A stretch of DNA of 64,000 nt from Gracilaria domingensis (taxonomy: Eukaryota > Rhodophyta > Florideophyceae > Gracilariales > Gracilariaceae). The notes beneath the pieces were generated by a model. It was not told where the DNA came from and ran no database searches. It saw nothing but the letters and a program-made list of their open reading frames with translations. How positions within the stretch are numbered: the first letter of the stretch is position 1; every line of letters begins with the position of its first letter. Position numbers and translations under genes: made by a program. This document shows positions 32,201-42,680 of the stretch, in pieces. The stretch spans positions 1 to 64,000 of the forward strand of contig VCMS01000153.1 in assembly GCA_022539475.1 (NCBI GenBank), given 5' to 3'.

Positions 32201-32449
32201 GTTGTGGGAAATTGTTGCCGTAGCGTATGGGGCAGAATATAGGGAGAGTCGAGTCGGCGTTATGCACTTGATGGTTGATATACATCACGATATGATATGG
32301 GTACGTCGAGGAGGGAAGAAATTGTAAAAAACTGAAAACATTCCTAAATTTTTGAGCCCATACTTTGCGGCCGGCGTGAACTCTACACTAGACGTAGAGA
32401 GTGTTGCCCTGGAGAAGTCAGGAAAGTGCCATGGCATGGGGCTGACCAG

Positions 32450-32700
32450 TGCGATGCGAGCTCTGGTCATGGCATTTCTCTGCGACACATTATCTTCCAG
32501 ATCATGCGAGTTCCATACAGGTACGTGAAACACGTAACGTTTCGACTCTTACTGCGATCTTATTTGTTGCTGAACTAGTTCGATGCGAGCGACGTACGAA
32601 TAACGAGCGAAAGACTATTATGCAGATCATGCGAGTGACGTACTGGTACGGTTGTCATGGGATCTAGTTCTTGCTGACCCCGTTTGACGCGAGCGATGTA
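32450..32700. repeat. Short interspersed repeats, ATGCGAG(C/T)GACGTAC
   Basis: ATGCGAG or its near match occurs at about 32454, 32504, 32583, 32629 and 32678. Several copies are followed by (G)ACGTAC or GATGTAC and preceded by GATC or TTCG. The array lies upstream of the transposase N-terminal ORF. Clustered short motifs of this kind could be transposase-binding or promoter elements; that role is inferred. Confidence 0.4.
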
Positions 32701-32751
32701 CGGAGAGCGAGCAAAGGTTCTAGGAACGCATGTGCGCGGTCGTAAGGTACG

Positions 32752-32836
32752 TCGCTAATTACGCTCTAAGAAGCGATTCGAGTGAGAAATGTAGTACAAT
32801 TCTCACTGGAGACGCTTGTAGAACTTAATTAGCGAG
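32752..32836. repeat. Nested imperfect inverted repeat
   Basis: CGCTAATTA at the left pairs with TAATTAGCG at the right. Inside, AAGCG pairs with CGCTT, and AGTGAGAA pairs with TTCTCACT across a 10-base loop. The order of all three pairs is nested, so the whole 85 bases can fold into one long stem. It could be a structured RNA, a foldback element or a protein-binding site. Confidence 0.45.
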
Positions 32837-32939
32837 GTTCTAATGACAAACAGCTGGGTTTGGTTTTAGTTCTGGCATAGTGAGTTTTGGGTCATCCATT
32901 GAATTGGATTGGAAACTGTGGCACAGGGGGGGGCCTTGA

Positions 32940-33883
32940 GGGTAGATGTTGGAGCAGTAGACCGTGAAGGTGTCGCATTATCAGGACTGGAAGACATGGA
33001 GAGGTATGTAACAATATCTTAACGAGGAGAGTTTTACCTTTGTTGTATATGTACTAGCTGCGTGTCGAATTACTGCTTGCAGATTTTTGATCCATGTTGA
33101 ATAGGAACGGGAACGTTCACTTTCCTATTCAACATGGGTCAAGACTCTAGAAAACATGGATCGTGAAGCAGTGGAGGGTGAATGTGTCGCATTAGCGGAC
33201 TGGAAGACATGGAGAGGTATGTAACACGAACGAATCGAGAAGAAGTTCGTGTGTGTTATCTGATTGCTAACTGTGTGTCTCCTTGCTGCTTCTTGCGGAG
33301 TCTTGATTCTTGAATAGGGACGTGAAGGTGTGTTTGGATACGAGAACTGGAGGATTTGAAATGGTAGGGAGATGTCGCATTGAAATGGTTATGTGTGCGC
33401 TATGGGTACTAACTGTGTTTCAGCTTGTGTTTCTGTGTGGTGCCGCGATGAAAGTGTGCGGACGGTGATTGGGACTGAAAGAGATAGAGAGGTAAGAGGT
33501 TCAGGTATCAAAGAGACGTTTCATGGTTGTTTTGAGTATGGCTACTAACTTCTTGTCCGTTTACGGCTTTCTGTGATGATGTCATTGAGGTATGTGGACT
33601 GTGCGAAGGAAGAGGTTACATGCAACAGCTGATGAAGAAGTTGTGAAGTTGAGCTCTGGGTTCGATCATGGTGTTCTGAGGATATGCGGTTGCGGTGGTG
33701 GTGCTCAGGGGGTACTGCAGCAAATAAATGTTCCAGCCGTAGTATTCTCGGAGGCTGGCTGCGTTCGGTCCAGACTAGTCTTTTCTCTGGGGTTGCCATG
33801 TTGTCCGTTGGTGGACCACCCGAATGGGCCCACTCACCTAGAGCACTAGCAAAAGTGGAGGACTGGAAGTACGGTTCCGCCAT
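32940..33883 (-). CDS. Candidate multi-exon 5' part of a transposon gene
   Basis: A 112-codon frame starts at ATG 33883 on the - strand (MAEPYFQSSTFASALGEWAH). It is followed by short blocks bordered by acceptor-like ends (TTACCTCTCTATCTCTTTCAG without its first base; CATACCTCTCCATGTCTTCCAG in two copies at about 33190-33220 and 32990-33010; AAATCCTCCAG) and GTTAG donors at about 33549, 33411 and 33273. Using these, the second and third blocks (about 61 and 75 bases) stay open in consistent phase with the first. The fourth meets a stop near a small foldback (33087-33142). It heads in the same direction as the transposase. The same stretch also looks intron-like on + (see findings), so strand is not settled. 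The function is unknown. Confidence 0.35.
33087..33142. repeat. Short perfect-arm foldback
   Basis: TTGATCCATGTTGAATAGGAA is followed after about 13 bases by TTTCCTATTCAACATGGGTC, giving arms of about 20 bases with one or two mismatches. It lies within one of the exon-like blocks described above. The related single arm CTTGAATAGGGACG recurs at about 33308, so the foldback probably arose by inverted duplication of a local sequence. Confidence 0.5.
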
Positions 33884-33899
33884 CTTTCATGCTTGCTAG

Positions 33900-34050
33900 T
33901 TTTAGATGTCTAGTATCAAAAACATAGCATACTTTAGCATACATTCATTAGTCGTAGTTTTCTCTAGTTTTTCCTCCGAATGAAAACTACAGAAAGTGCA
34001 ATTTAACATATGAAAAACTAGCATTTCGAAACTAGCATTTTTGGACTGCT
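33900..34050. repeat. AT-rich segment with ACTAGCAT repeats at the junction with a Copia fossil
   Basis: ACTAGCAT occurs three times in the last 40 bases (about 34008-34047), and related CTAG(T/C) phrases occur upstream. Directly after this, recognisable Copia coding sequence begins abruptly. The segment may be the right end of the large DNA transposon inserted in the Copia element, but no matching left end has been found. Confidence 0.35.
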
Positions 34051-34052
34051 AA

Positions 34053-35820
34053 CTAGCATAACGAGGACACAGACGCGTACAGTCCTTCATCAAGTTCCTT
34101 CTCTACTGTCAGAATCCGCAGGCTACTCTGGTCCACAATTACCGTGATCCCTGATCCTTCACTGTCAGACATGATCACCGTCATGCATCCGCGACGACGA
34201 ATAGCGCTGACGGACAGCATGTTACAAATAAGCTCCTGCACGTAGAGTAAGTCGTTAAGAACAATCTTGGCGCGTTGACCTTCTGTGGCACGAATCCAAC
34301 ATTCTACAGTACCCTGTGCATTAACTCGCAGCTTTGCACCGTCTCTTACTGATACAGTCTTCTTCGTGGAGGAATAGACGCCATGAACGAAGTAGCTCTG
34401 TCTATTGGTCATGTGCTTCGATGCCCGTGAGTCCAAGTACCGTGAGAATCCCTGTCCCTCATGAACTGGGTGATTTGCTATGTATCCGGCTTCCTTCAAT
34501 AGGATGTTCTCTCGACATCCATTCGCGTCAGTAACATCAATTGTCTGCATCACTGGTGCCTCTTCATCTTCAAGAGCAACTAATACCATTCCAGCGGCCA
34601 TCCCGACCATACCATCGTTTCCATTTCCACGATCCGAATGCTTCTTTTCATGGCCGTTCTTCTTTCCTTTGTAACTCTCACTACGAGGATTTTCCCAGCA
34701 GTTCTTCTTGATGTGATCTTTCTTGTTACAAAAGAAACATTTCTGGTCTTCTGAATTCTTCTTCGTAAGTCCTTGTAGTGCTCTCACATGTCCTGAAGTA
34801 GAGCTAGAGGACCGATTATCCTTCAACAACTGCCCCTCACGAGCAATCAAGCGCGGTACAGCGTCATTCAGAGTAGTTACAGTCCGATTTATGACTTCAG
34901 CTGTCACATTAAAGTCCTTTGTGAGGCCCCTCACGATCGCTCAAGCCCTTCGGAATCAGACAGAGTCTGTCCGATACTATTCAGCTTCATCTCGATGACT
35001 GCAAGTCGGTTGATGTAGTCAAGCACACGTTCATCCGTAGTCATCTTCATATCCTGATACTGTTCTAGTAGCGCATCTATCCTCGCCTGCGATACCATTT
35101 CAAAGTTCGACTTTAGCGTCTTCCATATCTCCGTCGGGTCCCGTGTCGTCATCACTGATGCCACACAGGACTCATGTACCCAGAGTAGAGTGCAGGTCAG
35201 AGCGATATCCTTCTTCTTTTAGAACTTCTCTACAGCGTCTTCGTCCTCCGGTTTCCGATCAGCGCCAGTCACCAGAGGCCACACAACTTTGGAGCGCAAC
35301 ACCAGCTCCATTTTGGGCGACCGCATGAAGTAGTTATCCGCCTTCAAAAGCCGAATGCGAAGCTCTGCAACGTCGACAAAGGTGTGCTCCATGACGATGC
35401 GGTAGCCACAGACGCATTAGAGAGAGAGAAAGAACCGCAACACGCGACAGTAGTTCGTAGTAGACCCGATAAACTGTTGTAAAGAGAGGCGGATTGGTCT
35501 CACGAGGGTTGCATCAACTCCTCGATCCGCTGTTTACTTGTTCGAGCTACCTATTTATCTATCACTACCTTCTAGCAACTAAGTCACAGACTACAACTAA
35601 TGTTTGTATTTTCGGTGCTCGCTCTTCTTCGAATTAGAGAGCGGCCCGTTTGCAACTCTCTGTTGACTTGTCACTGCCAAGTACTGCACCAGTTTACAGT
35701 GCAACGTCTTGCACCATGTTGCTCCATGCGGACGTTGCAGTATAACCAGACTGCAACGTCCTTGAGCAACATGTGCTTCACAGACGTTTCAGTTTCTCCA
35801 CATCTTTGGTAGGATTTTTA
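34053..35820 (-). mobile_element. Copia fossil: leader, gag and start of protease region
   Basis: On - the order is a leader or LTR-like part (to about 35820), a gag segment (EIWKTLKSNFEMVSQARIDA, DERVLDYINRLAVIEMKLNS), a CCHC knuckle (CFFCNKKDHIKKNC), and the protease region (YLDSRASKHMTNRQSYFVHG). The same family occurs in the sense direction at about 61620-64000. It is cut off at 34050, before the integrase, where an AT-rich repeat segment begins. It is broken at several points and clearly older than the two intact LTR elements in the window. Confidence 0.75.
35730..35761. repeat. Hairpin in the Copia leader
   Basis: GGACGTTGCAG, 10 bases, then CTGCAACGTCC: an 11-bp perfect stem. The related + copy of the family has CTGCAACGT...ACGTTGCAG at 61718-61757, so a hairpin with the same arm sequence is kept in both copies. 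Confidence 0.55.
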
Positions 35821-36470
35821 CACTTTTTGCTTGTTCTTAACTTCAAGGAGAGCGATTAAAAGGGGAAAGAAAGCTCCACAAGATGCACTTGGTTTCTTTT
35901 CTCTGCGTAGAACAACAAAGAAATGGCGCCAGTTGAAAAATAGCGTTTCGAAAGAACTTTCTACCTATTCCATATCCTTCTGACAAGGGTTAATAGCTCC
36001 AGTAAAGAAATCCGCCCCGATAAGGAAGAAAGCTTTTATCGCTTTGATGCAATTTGAAAGCAAAGAAGAAAGAAAAAGTGAAAACAAATTCAGACGCTCT
36101 ACCATAATTAAGACCTACTAGCAGCATCGTTTTCTAAATGGAACTTTCATCTAGACACCACAGGTATTCATAGACAAATCTGGATTTGAGAAGCTCTACT
36201 CTCATGTGAGATAATATCAAGTGTGTTTCACCGCTATTGCGGTCACTAAATCGCTAATACTTAGCGTAACGATGCGGCTACGGGCACCTCAGGTCATAAA
36301 TTAAGGTTAAGGGCTCCTTACTAGCAAAAAGAGACACTCCATTGTATGCTGAAGATTTGGTCAGCATGAATGGCCGGTTATTCACATGTAGAAAGTTTTT
36401 ACTCTTTCATTAGGGAATCTTAGATATTTAATTTAAATATTTTTACTGCACCACTCTGAATCCTGGAGAG
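35821..36470. other. No supported gene
   Basis: AT-rich, ORF-poor DNA between two retroelement fossils. I see no repeats or RNA genes in it. Confidence 0.5.
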
Positions 36471-36525
36471 ATGGCCGAGCGGTTGGAGTAGGTTGGCGCA
36501 ATCAAGTCTAGGTTTTTTGCTCTGT
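36471..36525 (+). pseudogene. Partial tRNA-like sequence (Leu/Ser type)
   Basis: GAGAGATGGCCGAGCGGTTGG matches, apart from its length, the acceptor and D-arm with A box of class II tRNAs (Leu or Ser). It is followed by GGCGCAATCAAGTCTAGG, which resembles the anticodon arm of tRNA-Leu(CAA). The variable arm, T arm and B box are absent; the next sequence is the leader of a retroelement fossil. It is a truncated tRNA pseudogene or the head of a SINE. Confidence 0.5.
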
Positions 36526-36539
36526 TTTAGGTTGTGAAG

Positions 36540-37380
36540 AACATACACAATGGTTACTGGAATTTATCACCAAGTAGATTTCGTGATGGTTTTATGTTCC
36601 CTAATTTGGGTTGTTGTTTGGACATGTTTTCATACTGATGGCACTACCTATTTCTTTAACGTAAAAGTCTCGTCGGTAGAGTTCTTGGCTCCGGGGTTGC
36701 GCTCTGAACTTGTCCCAGTATTCTATTTTAAACTACCCGAATTTCCATTATGGCTGTTCTCGTTAGTACGGTTTGTTGGGCCAATTTGTCTGTTATCGTC
36801 ATTCCTGTGCAGACCGTGCACCTTTTCGGGTTTAGTTTGTAAGTTTCCGTGCTTTCTTCCATTTGTCTGGTCTTTTGTCTCTGTTGAAGATAGCCTCCGG
36901 CAAACGCTCGAGTCTCTCTAGGGATTAGTCTGTTCGCTCAAATCCACTACCGCTTCCGCAGTCTCTTCCAGAGACTTTTGTTGGAGTTGAGAACACACCA
37001 AAACGCCAGAATCAATCGCTGAAGTCGTCGATCCCGTCGTTGTACTCGATTTCGAGGCTCACCTTCGTGTGCCTGACGCCCAAACCGCAGTCATGCGTAG
37101 TACCCATGCTGCACCCGTTTTTGAGGTCGAAAGACGTCTTGTGAAGGTTAACCCTACCCTCAACGGATGTGTGTCTGATGATCTACGTATTTTACGGAAG
37201 AATTTAAAGTCTTTTTAAGAGGTTCTTGAAGGATATCCCGGTTTTACTGAGGAGATGAAAACGTATTTTATTCGCATTATTGCCCCTCTCGAGAAGTTAG
37301 AGGCCACCATTCGCGAGGATGATGTCGCCACTCAGAAGGTATCGTGTAATGTGCACCTTAACGGAAACTGAACCTAGACT
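36540..37380 (+). mobile_element. LTR-retroelement fossil: leader and gag N-terminus
   Basis: The leader region (36550-36920) encodes a frame alignable to the - strand leader at 44224-44766 (WTCFHTDGTTYF against WTRFTTGGTTYF). The following stretch (36950-37370) corresponds to the first part of the - strand gag at 43095-44255, for example the region around EVLEGYPGFTEEM. It is a degraded copy of the same family in opposite orientation, broken at several places and truncated at about 37380. Confidence 0.65.
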
Positions 37381-37514
37381 TCGTGAAATATTTTTCAGGT
37401 AGCCCTCGACTAAAGGATTAGCACCAGTGGAAAATCCACCAGTATTTACTGCAGAGCCATTCTGGAAGAGCCAAGCAATTATCTCTAAGTTTTGAAATAC
37501 ATGATCTCGATATT

Positions 37515-37576
37515 TTTTCAAAAACTTTACTGGACGACCCTTGGCACTTTCTGGACGACCCTTCCCAAAAACTAGC
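37515..37576 (-). repeat. Second copy of the doubled GGGTCGTCCA repeat
   Basis: Inverted relative to 1607-1668. Same order of landmarks and similar spacing between the two GGGTCGTCCA motifs. No element attached to either side is recognised. Confidence 0.5.
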
Positions 37577-38604
37577 GTCGCAAGAGACAGAGGATAGATA
37601 TTTTTGCCTACGTAGGTTCAATACTCCTTTCGGAGGGTAACCCGAAATATCTATTCCTCAGAAGCACTATGGAAGCCTATGCTTGCAGTAACTGTCTGGT
37701 TTCTTGCGTTGTTCCGACATCGGCTACTGTCGAGAGTCTTGGCCAAGGAGTGGTGTCGCTTTTGACTCTCATCACCTGGTTTAGGTACCACTTCTGCCCC
37801 CGTACGTGAAGTGCAACCCATTTATGCGGTTTATCCTCGCTTTCGCGTGCAAGTCACTGTTACTACAGTGTAGTGAGGATCAGTGACGTCGACCAGGTTG
37901 GGACAGCATTGCTGAAGAATTGTACACGTGTATGGGCTCCCGATATCCAACTTAGGGATATTTTCGATATTTATTACTTATTTTGCTTAGTTAGGTTGCA
38001 CACTTGATAGTAGCACTCTATACTACTTCGTAGCTGAGCTCGAAAAACTGTTGGGGACTAAGACAAACCAACTGAGTGTGCGGCTTCAATTTTCCAACCT
38101 AGATGTTCAGTAAACTCCTTGCAGAGAGCTGTTGCTTTGCGTGGGGAATGCTATCTGCCTCGCGCGATCTTTCACAGCACCCCCGCTTTCGCGCCTTTAC
38201 CTTTGTGTGTGCGTCTTGTGGATCTCGTACCTGTTATACAGGTATCACGTATATGCATACCAATTAATATACATTATGCTTGAAATTGAAACAGTCTTAC
38301 CATCTAGTGCCAATTTAAGCATGGTTTAATTCAGGTAAAACATATGTTTTTATACTTGCTAAAATATAAAAGATTAAACTTTGAAACTCTAGTTTTTATA
38401 AATCCGAATTATTCAAAAAAATTTTAATAAAAAAATCAGCTCAAAAATTAAAAATACAGATCTTGTATAACGCCAAAGTCATCCATAATTCACATCTCGC
38501 ATTATATGTGGTGTTCGCTTTTCAGTCAAAAGCAATCAAATTTTGATTCCCAAACACGCAAACTTTTGATTTGAACTTGAATTGTTTCCGTACTAAAGAG
38601 TTGA

Positions 38605-38802
38605 TTGAGTGACATCTGACCTTCTCTGATGGAGGGGAAGGCTAGCTGACGCTTCTTTAATACACATCTTGTAGCAGTCTAGAGATATCGAAGACTATCC
38701 TACAAGCTGTCTACTGTCTCGTGCTGGCTCGCAGCACGTGAGCTGCAAGCCAAGGACGGTGATCAAGCGTCACGGCTGGCTTGTACACTGTCTTCTGAGT
38801 TA
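38605..38802. repeat. Direct repeat, left copy
   Basis: About 200 bases beginning GAGTGACATCTGACC and containing GATGGAGGGGAAGGC, CACATCTTGTAGCAGTCTAG, CAGCACGTGAGCT and GGCTGGCTTGTACACTGTCT. It matches 39902-40107 at roughly 85%. The two copies could be LTRs of a small or decayed element, or simply a duplicated segment; no TG...CA boundaries or target duplication were found. Confidence 0.55.
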
Positions 38803-39901
38803 CATTCACCACGATTTTGAGGTTGAACGTCCTCGTTGAACAAGGTGTTGGTAGGGTTGTAGTTGGTTTGTGAGACTCTGAATGTAGACAAGTGTCCGGC
38901 AGAAGAACCAACCTAGAACCAGAGGGGAACACGGAGCTCGGCCCGTGTGGAGCGTATCCAAGGAGGCGTAACAATTCAAGAAGAAGTAGCAGCTATTGTT
39001 TTAAGTATGTGCTTGGCAAAACAGAATCAGAACTTCATGAAGAATGGTGCATCCCATATTACGAGATGGAACCATCAAAAATTACGAGAAGTTTGTATGA
39101 GTTGAAACAGAAATAAATACGATTGGACAAAAGGATCGCCTATGTCACTCTGAAAGTGGGTGAGTCTGGTGCACAATAGAGGTAAACCAATGAAAGAACG
39201 GCGGTGATTAATATTTGAGCCGTCCTCTGCATTAGAAAGCCCAGTCAACTACGAAGGAAGCAGATCGGACAAAGACCGAGGATCAATGACACCGGGTCTA
39301 ATAGTAATGGGCGACATTCTCACTGACCAGACGCAGCAAAAACTCTCTGTGAAAAGCGTTTGGCGGTTTACCTAGCATGGGACCAAACGACATTGTGCTC
39401 GGAACAGTGGGACTGGAGGCGATTGAGTCTGGCTGTGCGTAGCTACCCGTAGCTAGATTTGCGCGGATTTGAGCGGATTTGTGCGGATTTGCTTGGCTTT
39501 GAGCCGGCTTCTTGCAGCTATGTGCGGCTGTGTGCCATTCTGTGTGTGAACGCACATGAGAGCAGTCGGGCCGCAGAAGGACGGTAATCAGCCGCAACTG
39601 GTGAGAGATTGGTGGCTTGTGCACCGGTGCGATCCATAACAAGCGAGGTCTTGGAAGGACATGATATGAGCTGCCGTAGGCAGAAAATACATACGTGCGT
39701 TGGAGTAGCTGACAAAGTGGTGAGAAGCAACGACGAGAAAGAAAATATTGATTGATTCAGTAGACTTTTAGAAAAGCTTGGAAGCACGGTGTTACTGTTC
39801 AAAATGAAGATGCTCGCGAAAAAGAGTATGTGGGGAGTAGAGAATAAGAGATCCAGGCAGCGGGGATCGCCAGCAGATGCTAACAAATGTAATAAAGAGA
39901 T
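38803..39901. other. Segment between two direct repeats
   Basis: About 1.1 kb with short frames only (114 and 122 codons on -, 74 on +), none with a domain. A small internal repeat, GCGGATTTG(A/T)(G/C)CGGATTTG, lies at about 39461-39490. It could be the internal region of a small non-autonomous LTR element. Confidence 0.35.
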
Positions 39902-40107
39902 GGTTGAGTAAATTCTGACCCTTTACGATGGAGGGGAAGGCCGGATGACGCTCATTTAATGCACATCTTGTAGCAGTCTAGAGATATCTACGACTATCCT
40001 AAAAGCTGTCTACTGTGTCGTTATGGCTCACAGCACGTGAGCTCCAAGCCACGGATGGTGACCAAGCCTCATGGCTGGCTTGTAGACTGTCTTCTGTGTT
40101 ACAGTTT
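39902..40107. repeat. Direct repeat, right copy
   Basis: Matches 38605-38802, including GATGGAGGGGAAGGC, CATCTTGTAGCAGTCTAGAG, CAGCACGTGAGCT and TGGCTTGTAGACTGTCTTCT. Confidence 0.55.
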
Positions 40108-40480
40108 CTTCCAATTTCAGATCAAACGCAAGTCACCTCTTTTCCGTTCAGTATCACTGATTTGTACTCGCAGCCAGGTCAAGCTACACCCCTGCGCTGT
40201 CCATGGGTGCCCGCATGATGCGTGGAAGACGGCGACGCGTGTCTGCGGCGTGCGAAAAAGCACCGCGCGGAGGAAATTGTATAGTCGGAAATGACTGTTC
40301 TGGGGGATATGAATAAAATCAATCAGGGTACGTATTTGACTTTTTGTTCGCAAACGAAACAGTAATGTTTGAAGGACGAGCTTTACAATTACTTTCGGTA
40401 GTTGTTTCTGCAGAGTTCTGAAAAATGTTATCATTTGTGTGCAAGTTCATGTTGCGTTTTGTGTGATGGTTTGATCGTTA

Positions 40481-41337
40481 ATGATACTACATAAACATCT
40501 TATGCTTCACTGCGTGGAACGCCCGCCCTCTCTCACGTATATGGGCAGTAGGATCGTGACAAACCCGATTACGGGGTGGTGGAGCGTCGTTCTCACGGAA
40601 TGGGCGGCGCGAACAGCGGTATTTCTCCTCAACGAGGAGTATGACCATTATCGACTGTGGCTCATTCCCCGGCGCTTGCGGCAACTCATGCAAACCTTGG
40701 ATTTCACTATCCCGCTTGGCGGTAATGGAAACTTCTCAGAAGTGATGTGCCTCTTGCGAGTGATTGACGGAGTCGATGGAACCAGGTTTCTCGGTCGCAA
40801 AGCGCGCCAGACGAATTCGACCTCGACATTGACCGGTGTCCGGGTCGCCGGTCCCTACTGTCGGGTGATTACATCTATTACGACCCCCGGACACTGGTAC
40901 CGATTACTAACGCCGAGGCGGAACTTCTTCGGAATGCCGAGCGAGTCATGCCTCCGGGGCACCCTACGGGCCTCATCATAACTGATGAGTTCTTCCACCC
41001 TGTTGGGGACAAAAACATCATGGTTGATGACGCTCCCAATGACGGTGACCAGTACGGGGACGAAGACTTCGCTGCAGCTCCTATGGAGGGGACAGAACCT
41101 GCTTCATCAGTGCTAGGCCCCCAAGCGGATGCTAACGCGGCCGTCCTGACTCCGGTGAATGTTCCTTCTGCGACCCTAGCGGTTCCTGGGCCCTTCGTAG
41201 CTCCAAGTCCCACGCCCGTGGCGGTTCCAACTCCAGCGGAGACTGTTGCTTCGCCTGCGGTGGCGGCGTCGGCTACGGCGAACGAGGCCGCGAACGAAAG
41301 ACTCCCCAGCGAAGCACGGGCTGCCGTGATTGCTTAG
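40481..41337 (+). other. Unassigned coding-like block, perhaps retroelement-derived
   Basis: Two overlapping + frames: 40481-40981 (NPITGWWSVVLTEWAARTAV near the start) and, in another frame from about 40801 to 41337, FDLDIDRCPGRRSLLSGDYI followed by YYDPRTLVPITNAEAELL. The latter ends in a Pro/Ala/Thr-rich low-complexity tail. Composition is protein-like and GC-richer than the surroundings. I do not recognise a domain. Given its neighbours, it is probably part of an old LTR element and is broken. Confidence 0.3.
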
Positions 41338-42680
41338 TTCCTCAGCGAGGCTGGTCTCTCCGACGCAGCATCTGGCGACGTCTCGCAGATGCCCGACGCC
41401 CTGATAGCGCAGCTTGCGAGTGCGGAAGACCAACAGGGATCCGGGTAACTAGTGCAGCTTTCCCTCCACGTGGTCCTTCCTAGCTGACACCCAATAACGT
41501 GGCCATTGTGTGCTCGACTAGCGAGCCACAACCTAGTAATAACGACCAGTAAAACTGTGAACTTCTCTTCATCTCAGGACTTCTTTCCTTCTGTCAAGAT
41601 GTATACTTCTTAACTTCTCCCTTCCGGGGTGATCTTCTTCTTACGAGTGCTTCTTCTTCTTACGAGTTTCCATTTCCTCTTCATAGAGTCTTCTTTCTCT
41701 TACGAGTGATTCTTGACGTCTCCTCTTCCTGAGGGCATAACTGTTCAAACTTCAACTCTCCTCTTCACAGAGTGTGTCCTAGCCACGCGAGTAGCGTTTT
41801 TATTACTCCTCTGAAGGACACAGCTCTCCTCGAATGAGGGTTGTGGTTCGTAGGACCGTTCGTGCGCGGTATGCGACAAGCCTCCGTCTCCAACGACGCG
41901 TATTAACCGACCATTGCCTGGTGTAGGTTAGCCGGCAACGCTGTGTTAGTGCGACGGTGGTACTGCACGATCTTCGCTCGGGGTAGGTGCTCCACGGGCT
42001 CATCTGAATCTCACGACGGCGGATTGCCATAGCAGCGTACCTGGTATTGAACATACCCCTCCGGGTTCCAACTGTGCCTCACGATGTGGTCTACGACGAA
42101 CTTTTTCGAGTATACTACCCGCTCGAGCTTTTCCTGCGAAGAGTCGGTAGCGCGCCGCGGCGGTGCTTTGACCTCAGTACTAGCGCTGCAGTGGTGATGA
42201 GCTGACGCCTTCGGCGGTAAGTGTGTCCTCTGCTGGGAGTCCGCTTTCGGACTTCGGGTATTCTCAAGCAGCTTCGCCGCTTCGGCCGGTCCGCGAACGG
42301 CTAGTTCATGCTGGAATTACCGTGTTGACGGGGATGGCGTACGTGGAGGCGGATTGTTCACCACGGCACGTGCCGGTTCAGGTGCCAACATGCGACGTTT
42401 TGCGGTGGTGGGACTACCACGCGCTATGATTGGTCCACTGTGTGGCATGCGTTGCGCGCCACGAGATTTGTGGTGCGCAGGCGTTCTTGCGACGGCAGTG
42501 GGCGTTATCGCTAAATCAGGGCTGTAATCCGTATCTACAACGAGCGGTGCGCCGTCATGGCTTGGGGAAACATCATGACGTGCGACTTGCGACTTTCCAC
42601 ACAGTTGGGTACAACGGTACACCATTACCCGAACCGGGGTGCTTGGTCTTCGCTTCAGCGAGCGTCTTCTCTTCTTCCTG
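41338..42680. other. No supported gene; CTTCTTACGAGT-type repeats
   Basis: At about 41630-41715 the phrase TCTTACGAGT recurs three times among CTTCTTC runs. The rest carries only short frames on both strands. It may be the decayed internal or LTR region of a flanking retroelement. Confidence 0.35.

Noticed and set aside
41630-41715. CRISPR-like spaced TCTTACGAGT repeats
   Set aside because: Only three short, irregularly spaced copies in low-complexity CTT-rich DNA within a eukaryotic genome; no cas genes.
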